Shown here: one piece after another, positions 1-9,387 of the stretch
How the letters are laid out: each line of letters starts with the position of its first letter
Position numbering within the stretch: position 1 is the stretch's first letter
DNA from: Quercus robur
Lineage: Eukaryota > Streptophyta > Magnoliopsida > Fagales > Fagaceae
Reading direction: 5' to 3'
Length of the DNA stretch: 64,000 nt
Assembly (NCBI RefSeq): GCF_932294415.1
Contig: NC_065543.1
Span: 30,337,530-30,401,529 of the forward strand
Notes under the pieces: model-generated
What the model was told of the DNA's origin: nothing
What the model saw: only the letters and a program-made list of their open reading frames with translations
The model's database searches: none
Made by a program: the position numbers and the translations under genes

Positions 1-272
1 TTCTAACAACCATGATTGGAAAAACTTAATACACACTATATTCTATCACTAGCAAATTGGCTCATAATATGAGTAGATGAAAATTTTAATATTAAAAGAA
101 CGCAAAAAATATATATAATTTTTATTTATTGAGAACACAAAATTCATTACTTAAAAAATATTAATAAAGTATTATAACAATGTTTATTTTAAGGGGAAAA
201 AAAGATCATTGCCCTTATATAAAGAAAATTTTCTTAATTAATAGTTTAATACATCTTGTGTGCATCTAAAAT
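1..272. other. AT-rich gene-free left edge
   Basis: Low-complexity AT-rich DNA with no supportable coding sequence. Its last ten bases (CATCTAAAAT, 263-272) form the left copy of the direct repeat that flanks the putative insertion at 273-866. Confidence 0.5.
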
Positions 273-866
273 GAGACTATTGGGCTTGACCTCACTTGGG
301 CTCACAACTTATTTGTAATGTGGGTTTAGGATTTCCTACTTTGAGTTGTTCTTGGCACAGAGACTCAGTGTAGCTGCCTCTCTTTCTCTCTCGCTCTCTC
401 TCTAAATCACTCTTTTTCTCTACTCTCTGTTTCCTTGAAAACCTTTCAACAACCATTTCATTTCCCCAACTTCTCATATTTATAGCTCTAGATTAGTGGA
501 GAGATCATGATTACTGCCATAATTAGTGCAATTGGAAGTCCAATATCATCAGTCGTAAGTGGATGGTTAGGTGGGAGTGGAATGTGGTGAAAGTGGCCTT
601 GGAACTTGGTTCCCACTCCAGCAGGCATGCTCAACAGCGGTGTTTCCCTGGGCACTGCCGGGCATGCTCAGGATGGTGTTTGGACGTTATTCTTTCTTTA
701 TTGTTCGGGAATGGTTTGCCGAGCAAGGACCAGGTGACAAAACTTGGACTTGCAGTTTGTGTGGGTTCAAACTGAGGTTTTGGGTAGAAAGAGATTGGGG
801 CCATGGGCCACGCTGTTGGGTTAGAATTCAAGGCCCAAATTGATCTGGGTACCTTGGTGCCGTACA
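273..866. mobile_element. Putative insertion flanked by a 10-bp direct repeat
   Basis: The 594-bp segment is bordered on both sides by CATCTAAAAT (263-272 and 867-876), which looks like a target-site duplication. It is richer in GC than its surroundings and contains a CT-rich stretch (380-425) and a TATA-like TATTTATAG near 478. The ends are close to TG...CA, as in a solo LTR, but a 10-bp duplication is too long for an LTR element and fits a Mutator-type insertion better. No clear terminal inverted repeat and no coding domain is visible. The short open frames inside it do not resemble proteins I know. The class is unresolved. Confidence 0.4.
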
Positions 867-876
867 CATCTAAAAT

Positions 877-1767
877 AAAACTCTCTTACGAGGATAACAC
901 TTTGCTACAAATGATTAGTTATGATTATATAATTTTATGAATATTTTAGAAAATAAATTATATATTATATTTCATTACAAAATAATTAAATATTTTCGCA
1001 GATTTTGAGGATGGGACTAGTTTTCTTTTAAAAAGGCAACTTTAGAATGGAATGGCGTTTACACTTTAAAAAGAAAATGAAGGGCAAGGGGAGAATTATT
1101 TTCCCAATCATCCATTATGAACTTCGTAAAGCCATCAATCCATTTAGTAGAAACATACCTCTACTGTAGTAACTTTTATAATTATAAGTTTATAACTTCG
1201 AGTTTGTTGCCAAAACCTCCTATAATTTGGCTAAATAGTGATCGAATCAAACAACCACCATACCGTCACATATACTACTTATTTTTTTAGAGAAGGTCAC
1301 ATATACTAGTTTACTTTCCAAGATTGGACAGTTTACAATGATTAACTATGATCACCAATACCATACCTTAAAGCAACCAATGAGATGTACGAAATAAAAA
1401 TCTGATTCCTGCTAAGCTAACTCATCATTTAGAATTAGATGAGGAATGCCCAATCAAACTTTGCCTAGTAAGCATAAGAGCAAAAAGTTGACGCTAAAAT
1501 AATCATTAAAAAATAATTTGGTGAACAAAATGGAGTATTATAAGTGGGCTGTCCTTTAACATATTGGGTTAAGGATTATCCAAAGATTAAGTTTTGGTTG
1601 ATTTTATTATTAATTTATTAGTGACACCCACAGATCATGACAATATCAACAAACAGCCATCATGTCTTTTATGAATGTTTTCACATGTAAATACTCAATA
1701 CCCTCCAAAAACAAAGACAAAGGAACTGCTAAAATTACTAACCTACGTACATGATTTGGAAAACTCA
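877..1767. other. Intergenic AT-rich region upstream of the Rab gene
   Basis: About 0.9 kb without a recognisable gene or repeat. It presumably contains the upstream regulatory region of the Rab gene, but I cannot assign specific sites beyond the TATA box that follows. Confidence 0.4.
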
Positions 1768-1777
1768 TATATAAATA
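1768..1777 (+). promoter_or_regulatory. TATA box of the Rab gene
   Basis: TATATAAATA lies about 150 bp before the start codon at 1929. It is followed by a pyrimidine-rich leader with long T runs, typical of a plant 5' UTR. Transcription would start near 1800. Confidence 0.55.
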
Positions 1778-1928
1778 TAAAGACCATCACATAACAAACC
1801 ATGCCTCAATATTTGTCTCTTTTTTCTTCTATTTCTTCAACAACTTCCTATACTTTATATTTCCTTCTTCAAGTTTTTCTTTTTTTAATATTTTTTTTTC
1901 TTTATATAGAAAGAGAGATATTATAGGT

Positions 1929-4900
1929 ATGGCTGAATCATTTGATGAAGAGTGTGATTACCTATTCAAGGCTGTTCTTATTGGAGATTCTGGGGTTGGA
2001 AAATCAAATCTTCTCTCAAGGTTTGCAAAAGATGAATTTCGCTTAGATTCAAAGCCAACCATAGGGGTTGAATTTGCTTACCGGAATATAAAGGTTGCTG
2101 ACAAACTCATCAAAGCCCAGATATGGGACACTGCTGGCCAAGAAAGGTAATCACCCATCTCATACTTCTCTCTAATTGTATTTCCATTTGCTAGCTAGAT
2201 CATCATCTTTCGAAAATTGATCATGAACTTTTCTATGGCAACCCAAAGCTTTAAAGAAGCATAAACAAGTTATGAGAATTAGGGATAAAATTATACACAA
2301 TTCATCAAACTTGTATCGATTGGTTCAAAATTCAAAATATGTAAATTATCCAGAAAAAAAAAGTCATTTTTAAGCTTAAAAGTTGCTTCTATGGTTATGC
2401 TTTCGAAGTTTGGTACAGTGCAAACTCGTGATCTTAAACTAGACGAAACAAACCATTTATATAATTCAATTCAATCTTAACTTAGCTGAGGGTTTTGTTT
2501 TGTTTTGTTTTTTTGTTTTTCCTGGTTATAATAATCGAAAACGAGCTATCAAAAGTTGCTTCTATCCTATGGATACATTTCTGAGGTGGGTCCAGTCTGA
2601 ACTCGTTGTCTTAACCTTGACGATACAAACTGTTCAACTGAGAAGATTTCCTCAATTTGAATTTGTCTTCTATTTTATTTTCTTTAGCTTTTTTTATATC
2701 ATAGAAGATAGAAATCATTTTGATCATCACCCGCTATTTCGGTGAGTTGAATGGTCTATAGCTTTTGTGATCCACTGTTCATCCGTGAATTGTGATGTAC
2801 TAATGAAAATAAAGTGAGAGTCCTAATCTCTTCATTAAAATTAGAGAAAGGGTAGGAAATTGAATAATTAATCCCACTCAGCTGGGACCCAGAAACCGAA
2901 AAGAGATTTTTCCTTATTCATGTTCTTGATCAGTCATAGATTGTTGTAGTTATCATGATAGGAATGAAAAATGCTAAGATTACGGCAAAGTTCACAACTT
3001 TCTTGTTACAGTTCGTTACTAAGTAGATAAGAAAAAGTAATGGTTCATGTAAATCCACACTTTCACGATTTACAACTTGCTGTATAAGCGGATTGTAGCA
3101 ATAGTAGATTAAATAGGTTGTGTACTAGTTGATATGTATAATTTCATGTGTAAAGCAGTTGCTGTTGCCTGTTGCTGAAAAGAATGATGCGCAAATTGAA
3201 TTGAAACACCCTCACTTGTGAATTTACAGTTGTGTGGGACACTTTATATAGACCTTCTACCCTATAATTTCAACCTTTTTTGGCTATTTAAAGTCATTAG
3301 GTAGGAACATGCTCTTTTCATTACACAGCAATCTAGGATTTATGGAGATGTTTTGTCACTTTGCTATCTGGACTGTGACTGCTCCACACGGACTCTCTTT
3401 CTTTGACATGTGCCGTATTATCACACTATACGATCACGACAAATATCCCACACTAATTTTAGTATTCCCATCCAAAAATACAAAAAAAACAAAACAAAAA
3501 TTCACCAAAAAAGTCGCTGACACTATATTATTATTTATTAGTAATAATTAACGAACGTCCTAAATTGAAACACCCTTTAAAAAAACTATTAATAATTTTT
3601 TCATCAAATAGTTACAAAAATTTGTGGTGATTTTATATTTATTGAACATGTCATGTGCACCATAGGGGAAAAAGTAGGGCTAAAAGTAAAAAGTTTAAAA
3701 CCCAAGTCTGCAAGGCCGGGAAGCTTCTTTTAACTTGGTGCCATGGATGGTAGTACAGATACACAATTATGAGTTATGAGTCTTATGACATATTGCCCCA
3801 ACCTCCAACCAAAGGTGGCTGACACATAATCTTATCTCATCTTACTCATGCCTCATTATCTTTTTTTTTTTTTGACTAGATATTTCTTAAGTCTCGTGAA
3901 ATACATACGTTGGGGGATTTAATTGGGATTGGGAGGAGAAATACGTGTAAATCTAATTCTTCTTCACTGCTGTTTGATTGACATATAATTCTTTGAATGA
4001 AGGGTATTAAACTTCTACTCATAGCCCACCTTACAATAAGGCTTGCCTTATATCTAAAGCTTCTCTTTTAGGCCCAAGCCCGGTCCCTACCATAAATATA
4101 AATTATAGAGACGAGACAGGACAGGACTACTACTGAATACTGATTCGTAAATACTTTCTCAAAAAAAAAAAAAAAAAAAAATCATAAATAAACAAATAAA
4201 TAAGAGAGAGAGGAGTACCACTACAATTATAGTTATCCTTTTATGTGTGTGTATATATATATTAATGAAATTTATTCATAAAGTATAAGCTAATGAAAAA
4301 ATATGAATTTAATTATTTAATAACTATTATTCTAAAAAAAATATTTAGAAAATGCTTTTTATAAAAAGCATTAAGGTAAAACTTTTTTTGTTTTGCTAAA
4401 TGAAAATAATTGTATGAGCTTGGATTAATAGAAAATCTTAAACAAAATGTGTATACATGGTTTCGCCACTTCATCGTCTCTAGTACAATATCAGATGTAG
4501 AAATCTTTGCACTATTTACTAAAGTGTGGAAAATTTCAAAAATGTATTCTCATCAATATGAGCATATATAATCTTGTTGTAGGTTTAGAGCCATTACCAG
4601 TTCATACTACCGTGGAGCACTAGGTGCGTTGCTAGTTTATGACATAACCAGGCGAGCAACGTTTGAGAATGTGAAGAAATGGGTGCGAGAGCTGAGACAA
4701 TTTGGCAGTGCAGACATGGTGGTTATTCTTGTGGGGAACAAATCTGATTTGAGTCACTCTAGAGAAGTGAATGAGGAAGAAGGAAAAAGTCTTGCCGAGG
4801 CAGAAGGTTTATGTTTCATGGAAACATCTGCGTTAGAGAATAAGAATGTGCAGGAATCATTTTTACAAATGATTACTAAAATCCATGAAATCACAAGCCA

Positions 4901-5015
4901 AAAAAGTTTAGAAGCTAAAACATTCGAAACATCAACAACTCTTGGCCGTGGGAAAGAAATAATTAGTATTGATGAAGTTACGGCAACTAAACAACCTAGC
5001 TGTTGCTCAAGCTAG
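1929..5015 (+). CDS. RABA6: Rab11-type small GTPase, RABA6 subclass
   Basis: Two exons, 1929-2146 and 4583-5015, join in frame (AG|G, Arg73) across a GT-AG intron to give 216 aa, normal Rab length. All Rab signatures are visible: P-loop GDSGVGKS (19-26), effector region with KPTIGVEF, switch II DTAGQER (67-73), NKSD (125-128), ETSA (153-156), and a C-terminal CCSS for double geranylgeranylation. The start [20 protein letters not shown] and the late segment [14 protein letters not shown] match my recollection of Arabidopsis RABA6 proteins. RABA (Rab11) GTPases act at the trans-Golgi/recycling endosome in secretion and cell-plate or wall delivery. The single intron right after the DTAGQER motif is the usual RABA gene structure. 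It lies next to a Golgi tether gene, as in Arabidopsis. Confidence 0.95.
2376..2640. repeat. Diverged ~85-bp duplication in the Rab intron
   Basis: Two related segments (about 2376-2462 and 2546-2640) share AAGTTGCTTCTAT, CAGT(G/C)(C/T)(A/G)AACTCGT and CTT(A/G)A(C/A/T) blocks with many differences. It looks like an old local duplication inside the 2.4-kb intron. No function is evident. The rest of the intron holds only AT-rich DNA, poly-A at 4160-4181 and T runs. Confidence 0.4.
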
Positions 5016-5291
5016 AGAGTGCTGAATATATTTCCAATTTTTCTTTTCAAGTATTCTTACATAGTTTCTATATACCCACACCTTTTTATTTCCCTTTTGC
5101 TACTATTTGTTGTTGTTGTTGTTGGTTTTTTTTTTTTTTTTTTTAATTTTTTTAGTGTTTTGCGTGGTGTGTGTAATGGATATGCACTAAACAACTAAAG
5201 CAGAAGTAAAAATACGGAGTTAGAAAACTAGGGGAAAATAGGGATATGATGACAAGATGCCATTCTTGACAAGTCCCAAACAAAAGACTAA

Positions 5292-6159
5292 GGCTGTGTT
5301 TGGTTGTCGTAAAATGTTTTCCGAAAAATACATATTTTTCGGAAATGCTAATTTCCGGAAAAGGAAAATATTTATGTGTGTTTGGTTGCATTTCAAAAAA
5401 TTTTCCGAAAAATATTTTCTGGTGTTTGGAAAAGAAGAAGGAAAAGACAAAACCCAGAAAAACACTACAAAACCCAAAAGAACCGGCGCGATCGACGGCG
5501 GCGAAGCACCGTTCGCGAGATCGACGGCGCCGAAGCACCGTTTGCGAGATCGACGGCGCCGAAGCACCGTTCGCGAGATCGACGGTGAGCGAAGCACCGT
5601 TCGCGATCTCGCGAAGCGTCGCTCGACGCTCCGCGAGATCGCGCCGTCGATCGCGATGACGCTTCGCGATCGACGCGAACGGTGCTTCGCGAGATCGCGC
5701 CACCGTTCGCGTCGATCGCGAAGCGTCGCTCGACGCTCCGCGAGATCGCGATCGACGGCGCGATCTCGCGAAGCACCGCTCGCGTCGATCGCGAAGCGTC
5801 GCTCGACGCTCCGCGAGATCGCGCCACCGTTCGCGTCGATCGCGAAGCGTCGCTCGACGCTCCGCGAGATCGCGATCGACGGCGCGATCTCGCGAAGCAC
5901 CGCTCGCGTCGATCGCGATCTCGCGAAGGGTGATTCGTGGTCAAGGCTGTGAGCTCGCTCGTTCTCCCTTGCGCGTCCCCAGTTCCGGAAATCAATTGAA
6001 GTGAAAATAGGTACTGAAATGGATTTCCGTGGTCAAGGCTGAAAATTTCGGTCAACAGGAAAACATTTTCCGGAAAATAACGTTTTCCGTGATAGCCAAA
6101 CGCCCTCTTTTCCGGAAATTGATTTCTGGAATTCATTTGAAGCCGATTCAAACGCACCC
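5292..6159. mobile_element. PIF/Harbinger (Tourist)-like MITE, 868 bp
   Basis: The element is bounded by TAA on both sides (5289-5291 and 6160-6162), the hallmark duplication of PIF/Harbinger. Its ends are imperfect inverted repeats: GGCTGTGTTTGG on the left, and GGGTGCGTTTGA reading inward from the right. Subterminal regions are rich in the palindromic motif TTTTCCGGAAA, repeated near both ends. There is no transposase, so it is non-autonomous. The centre (about 5485-5935) is an unrelated-looking, extremely CpG-rich repeat block listed separately. It lies about 275 bp downstream of the Rab stop codon. Confidence 0.75.
5485..5935. repeat. CpG-dense tandem/inverted repeat block inside the MITE
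   Basis: About 450 bp built from a few short GC-rich words. The left part carries a ~29-bp unit (GAAGCACCGTTCGCGAGATC then GACGGCGCC) about three times in tandem from about 5504. The right part carries GAAGCGTCGCTCGACGCTCC at 5613, 5720, 5793 and 5844, alternating with GCGATCTCGCGAAGCACCGC. The words CGATCGCG, TCGCGA and GAGATCGC/GCGATCTC make the block strongly self-complementary. Several frames are open on both strands because of the composition (Arg/Ser-rich), which is not evidence of a protein. Confidence 0.9.
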
Positions 6160-6162
6160 TAA

Positions 6163-7003
6163 TTAATATACAAACTCTGGTCAGGAATTATAAACCACAC
6201 TAGTGTCCTGCTGGACTCGAACTATTTGCCAAAATATCTGCACATTAGTTGCCCTCATATGTTGAAGGACCATTGTCCATTGCCTGTTTAGAAGTTTCCT
6301 ACCGGTATTTTTTTTAAAAAAAATCTTAGTTCTTCTACTATCACACATTTTGTCATAACTTTTGCCACAACTTGATGGTATGTGCAATTATGATCAATGA
6401 AATATTAATCGTACATAGATCCATTACTCACAGTTACACACATCATTTAGTTGCAATTATAATTAATAAACTATTAATCACATATAGATCCATCACTCAC
6501 AATTGCACACATCATCAAGTTGTGACAAAATGTATGGGCTCATACTCTCATACAATTTTTTTTTATGTATAAAATAGAAATTCTACATTAGCTTAATCTA
6601 AGTATATATGTGTGTAAAGTTTCATCCTGAAAACTTGAATTTCGACTCTTACCTTTTACATCCCATAAGTATTTATACTTATAAAGTAATCTTAGCACAT
6701 AATTACTCTATTACAATCTTGATCAGTTGTTATTATGTTTAAAATAATTGTGTAATCTAGTTCTTAGGGTAGATATTTGTAGCCCATTAGCCATGGCACG
6801 CATGCGGCCTAATAGTTCCACGTGTGATTGTGGGGATGGTCTCTAAGAAAACCCTTTGACTGGGCTTCTAGCTAGTGACACTACCATCTGTGGCGACAGC
6901 AATAAAGTGAGGCAGTGATGTTAATAGCATGACACCGTGGGCCAGCTAGGTATAAGATAGTAATATTATGGACTAGATTGGATGTTTTGGTAAAAGCATA
7001 GAT
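6163..7003. other. Intergenic region between two MITEs
   Basis: About 840 bp of ordinary AT-rich DNA. A segment is repeated in diverged form: CATCA(C/T)TT(A/G)GTTG-type motifs with ATAGATCCAT(T/C)ACTCACA at about 6415 and 6485, which is a small local duplication. No gene is seen. Confidence 0.4.
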
Positions 7004-7006
7004 ATG

Positions 7007-7652
7007 AGTGTGTTTGGATAGAACTTATTTTATTGAAATTGAAAACTGAAAACTGAAAATATTATAGTAAAATAATAACTGAAAACTGAAAATACTATAG
7101 CAAAATAATTTTTAAATGTGTAAATAGTATCGTAAGACCCATTTTTAATGAAAAAGTTATTAAAAAGTGAAATTTGTGGGTTCTCTATACCGTTTACGGA
7201 TCCAATGATGTATTGAAAAGAGTTAAAAAGTCAAATAATGCGATTACTGTTCATAACAGTACATAAATAGTAACCGCACTATCCCCTTAAACGCGTGCCC
7301 AAAAAAACCAAAAAAAAAAAAACAAAACAAAACACAACGCGGTATACACTGTGAGGGCGTTTGGATTCCAAGGAATCCTACGTCCACGTTTTAGTGTTGC
7401 GTTTTCCTTTGTTTGTTTGTTTGTTTTTTTTTTTTTTTTTTTTTTTCTTTTGCCCGCATTTGTTGACTTTGGGAGACAAAATATACTGTTATAAACAGTG
7501 TATATACTAATCATGCACTGTACATATACTGTTCATATATTAAAAAATATTAAAAATTGGTCCCATGATACTATTTACACATTTAAAAATTATTTTACTA
7601 CAGTATTTTCAGTTTTCAGTTTCAGCAACAATAAGTTCAATCCAAACGGACC
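7007..7652. mobile_element. Long-TIR MITE, ~646 bp
   Basis: The left end (AGTGTGTTTGGATAGAACTT) and the right end read inward (GGTCCGTTTGGATTGAACTT) are inverted copies. The similarity continues for about 100 bp through GAAAACTGAAAACTGAAAAT and TAGTAAAATAAT motifs on both sides. An ATG triplet flanks both ends (7004-7006, 7653-7655). The middle is poly-A/poly-T and has no coding capacity. The terminal TTTGGAT and three-base duplication suggest a Harbinger relative, but the duplication is not the usual TWA, so the superfamily is uncertain. Confidence 0.6.
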
Positions 7653-7904
7653 ATGTATCCAAATCCTCTCTAGAGTAGAGTCGAGCCAAATCAGTAGGGG
7701 AATGTGGAAGAAGTTTCTCAAAATGTGTGACATCGATTTCGGCCCACTTTGTTGAGCCCAAATACAATCTCTAAGGACATCATCTAGTAGTTTCATTTGA
7801 TCCACATCATGGGTCTCATTTTATTTATAGGTCATCTCATCTCAATCTCATGCGTTGACAGTTTTCATAGATCAGTGGATAATGAATGCCAACAGTTTTG
7901 CCTA

Positions 7905-7979
7905 CACGTGTTGCTCCTTTCCTCTTTGCCTGCGAGAGGAGCCACTCATAGTTCAGGGACAGACACGTGTGTGCCTAGT
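7905..7979 (+). promoter_or_regulatory. Two palindromic G-box/ABRE elements
   Basis: ACACGTGT occurs twice, with cores CACGTG at 7905-7910 and 7974-7979, 69 bp apart. They lie just upstream of a TATA-like box (TATAATAA, 7993-8000) and of the small gene starting at 8064. Paired ACGTG elements near a TATA box are characteristic of plant promoters bound by bZIP factors of the ABI5/ABF class, used in seed maturation and drought responses. That they act here is an inference from position. Confidence 0.55.
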
Positions 7980-8063
7980 TACTCTTCTCTTCTATAATAA
8001 GAACAGGTTCCGTGAATTAAGGTTCAAGAGGCTCATATTTCTCTTGTATATACACTCACAAAA

Positions 8064-8351
8064 ATGGAGGCGAATAAAGAGAGAAGAGAGGTGGTAGAGA
8101 AAAAGGAAGATTCAGAGACACAAGGAAAGAAGAAGAATGAATGTTATGATGGTGTTGATGAAAGCGCTGCAACGAAGAAGTCAACGACGGGGCTCGATCC
8201 AATGACAAAGACATTGATTCATAAATCCATCATCACTGACGGTAATGGAGAAAAAGAAGGTGGTACTGGTGACAATCATGGAGCAGAAACTCGAGATGAT
8301 GTTCTTGCCTTCTCTCGATCTGTTCACAAAATCGACTTCTCACTCGAATGA
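8064..8351 (+). CDS. Small hydrophilic protein, possible ABA/seed-maturation gene
   Basis: Single-exon frame of 95 aa starting MEANKERREVVEKKED, from an ATG in good plant context (AAAAATGGAGGC). The protein is highly charged and hydrophilic, rich in Lys, Glu, Asp and Gly, with no signal peptide, membrane segment or cysteine pair. The middle reads TTGLDPMTKTLIHKSIITDG and the end is DDVLAFSRSVHKIDFSLE. I do not recognise a family. Composition and the two upstream G-boxes resemble LEA-like or seed-maturation proteins. It has a TATA box at 7993-8000, giving a leader of about 40 nt. In Arabidopsis I recall no gene at this place between RABA6b and GC2, so it may be lineage-specific. It could also be a chance frame, although codon composition and promoter layout argue against that. 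Confidence 0.6.
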   Translation: MEANKERREVVEKKEDSETQGKKKNECYDGVDESAATKKSTTGLDPMTKTLIHKSIITDGNGEKEGGTGDNHGAETRDDVLAFSRSVHKIDFSLE

Positions 8352-9387
8352 AAAATATAGATAATTATTTATTATATGTGACACTGGCTATAGCTCGCTG
8401 CTTTGTTAATGTCAATGCCCATTATAACAAATGACAATCATCTATATATTGCACACGTTGATTCAGGTTATGTATGTTTTGAGTTCATTTCTCTTTCTGT
8501 ATGGTTTTATGATCAAATTTACAAATGACTGTGTTTGGGATTTAGGTATGAATTCTTATCTTCTTATTACACGATTGTTCAAGTTCCCATTCTGGGTTAT
8601 CTGCGGGATAATAAAATATATAAGTTTATACAGTTTAAGAAAAATTTTATGTTACATATAAATATTTGTTAGGGTGTGACATTTATCAGCATCATAGTGA
8701 AATGGAATATTAAATGGTTAATTTATAAGAAATAAAATAAAATAAGTAAATTATAAAGGTAAAAAATATAAAGGAATGAAATGAAATAAATTGATTATCA
8801 AGCCGCTTAAGGTATTTTGGAGCTTAATGCGACGTATGGCTTTTTATTTTTATTTTATATATACTATTTTTAAACTACTAACTAATTCATGAGATGCATG
8901 ACATAGTTAATTAAAAGTCACATTTTTATTTTATTTGTGGTATAATGATCATCATATATTCATATATAATAATGCAAGATATACAATTAAAGAATGATCA
9001 TTAATTTGATCAATCTCATGCTTGAAGGTATAATAATCATCGTATATAATAATACAAGACATACAATTAAAGAATGATCATTAATCAATACATTTTCATC
9101 TAAAAGTTAAAACAATAGATGATTACACTAAAGATAAGATTTGTATTAAAAAAAAATTTTTTTAAAAATCTCAAATGTCTGGAAGAGCAATCTCAATGCC
9201 TGGAAAAGCTCTTGGATTGCTAGAGGCACATAACTTTTGAAAATTACTTAAAGAAAAGTTTCTTCCAAATAAAAATGTTATTAAAAAAAAAAAAAACTTT
9301 TCATGCAGTATTTACCTAGCTTAAAGGCAGAATCTAAATTCAATTTTGCACCAACAAAAAAATATATGACTTCAAATTAATTGTATA
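8352..9387. other. Gene-free AT-rich stretch
   Basis: About 1 kb downstream of the small gene. It contains a diverged local duplication: AGATATACAATTAAAGAATGATCATTAAT-type sequence occurs at about 8978 and again at about 9057 (as AGACATACAATTAAAG). No gene is visible. The left boundary of the L1 fragment probably lies at its right end. Confidence 0.4.

Noticed and set aside
5485-5935. CRISPR-like spaced repeats
   Set aside because: Units are irregularly spaced, spacers are themselves repeats, and the genome is a plant's. It is a tandem/inverted repeat in a transposon.
5152-6157. Six overlapping long Arg/Ser-rich open frames on both strands
   Set aside because: They arise from the CpG-rich repeat block inside a MITE. 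All frames are open because the words lack stops. There is no protein-like composition and no start or splice context.
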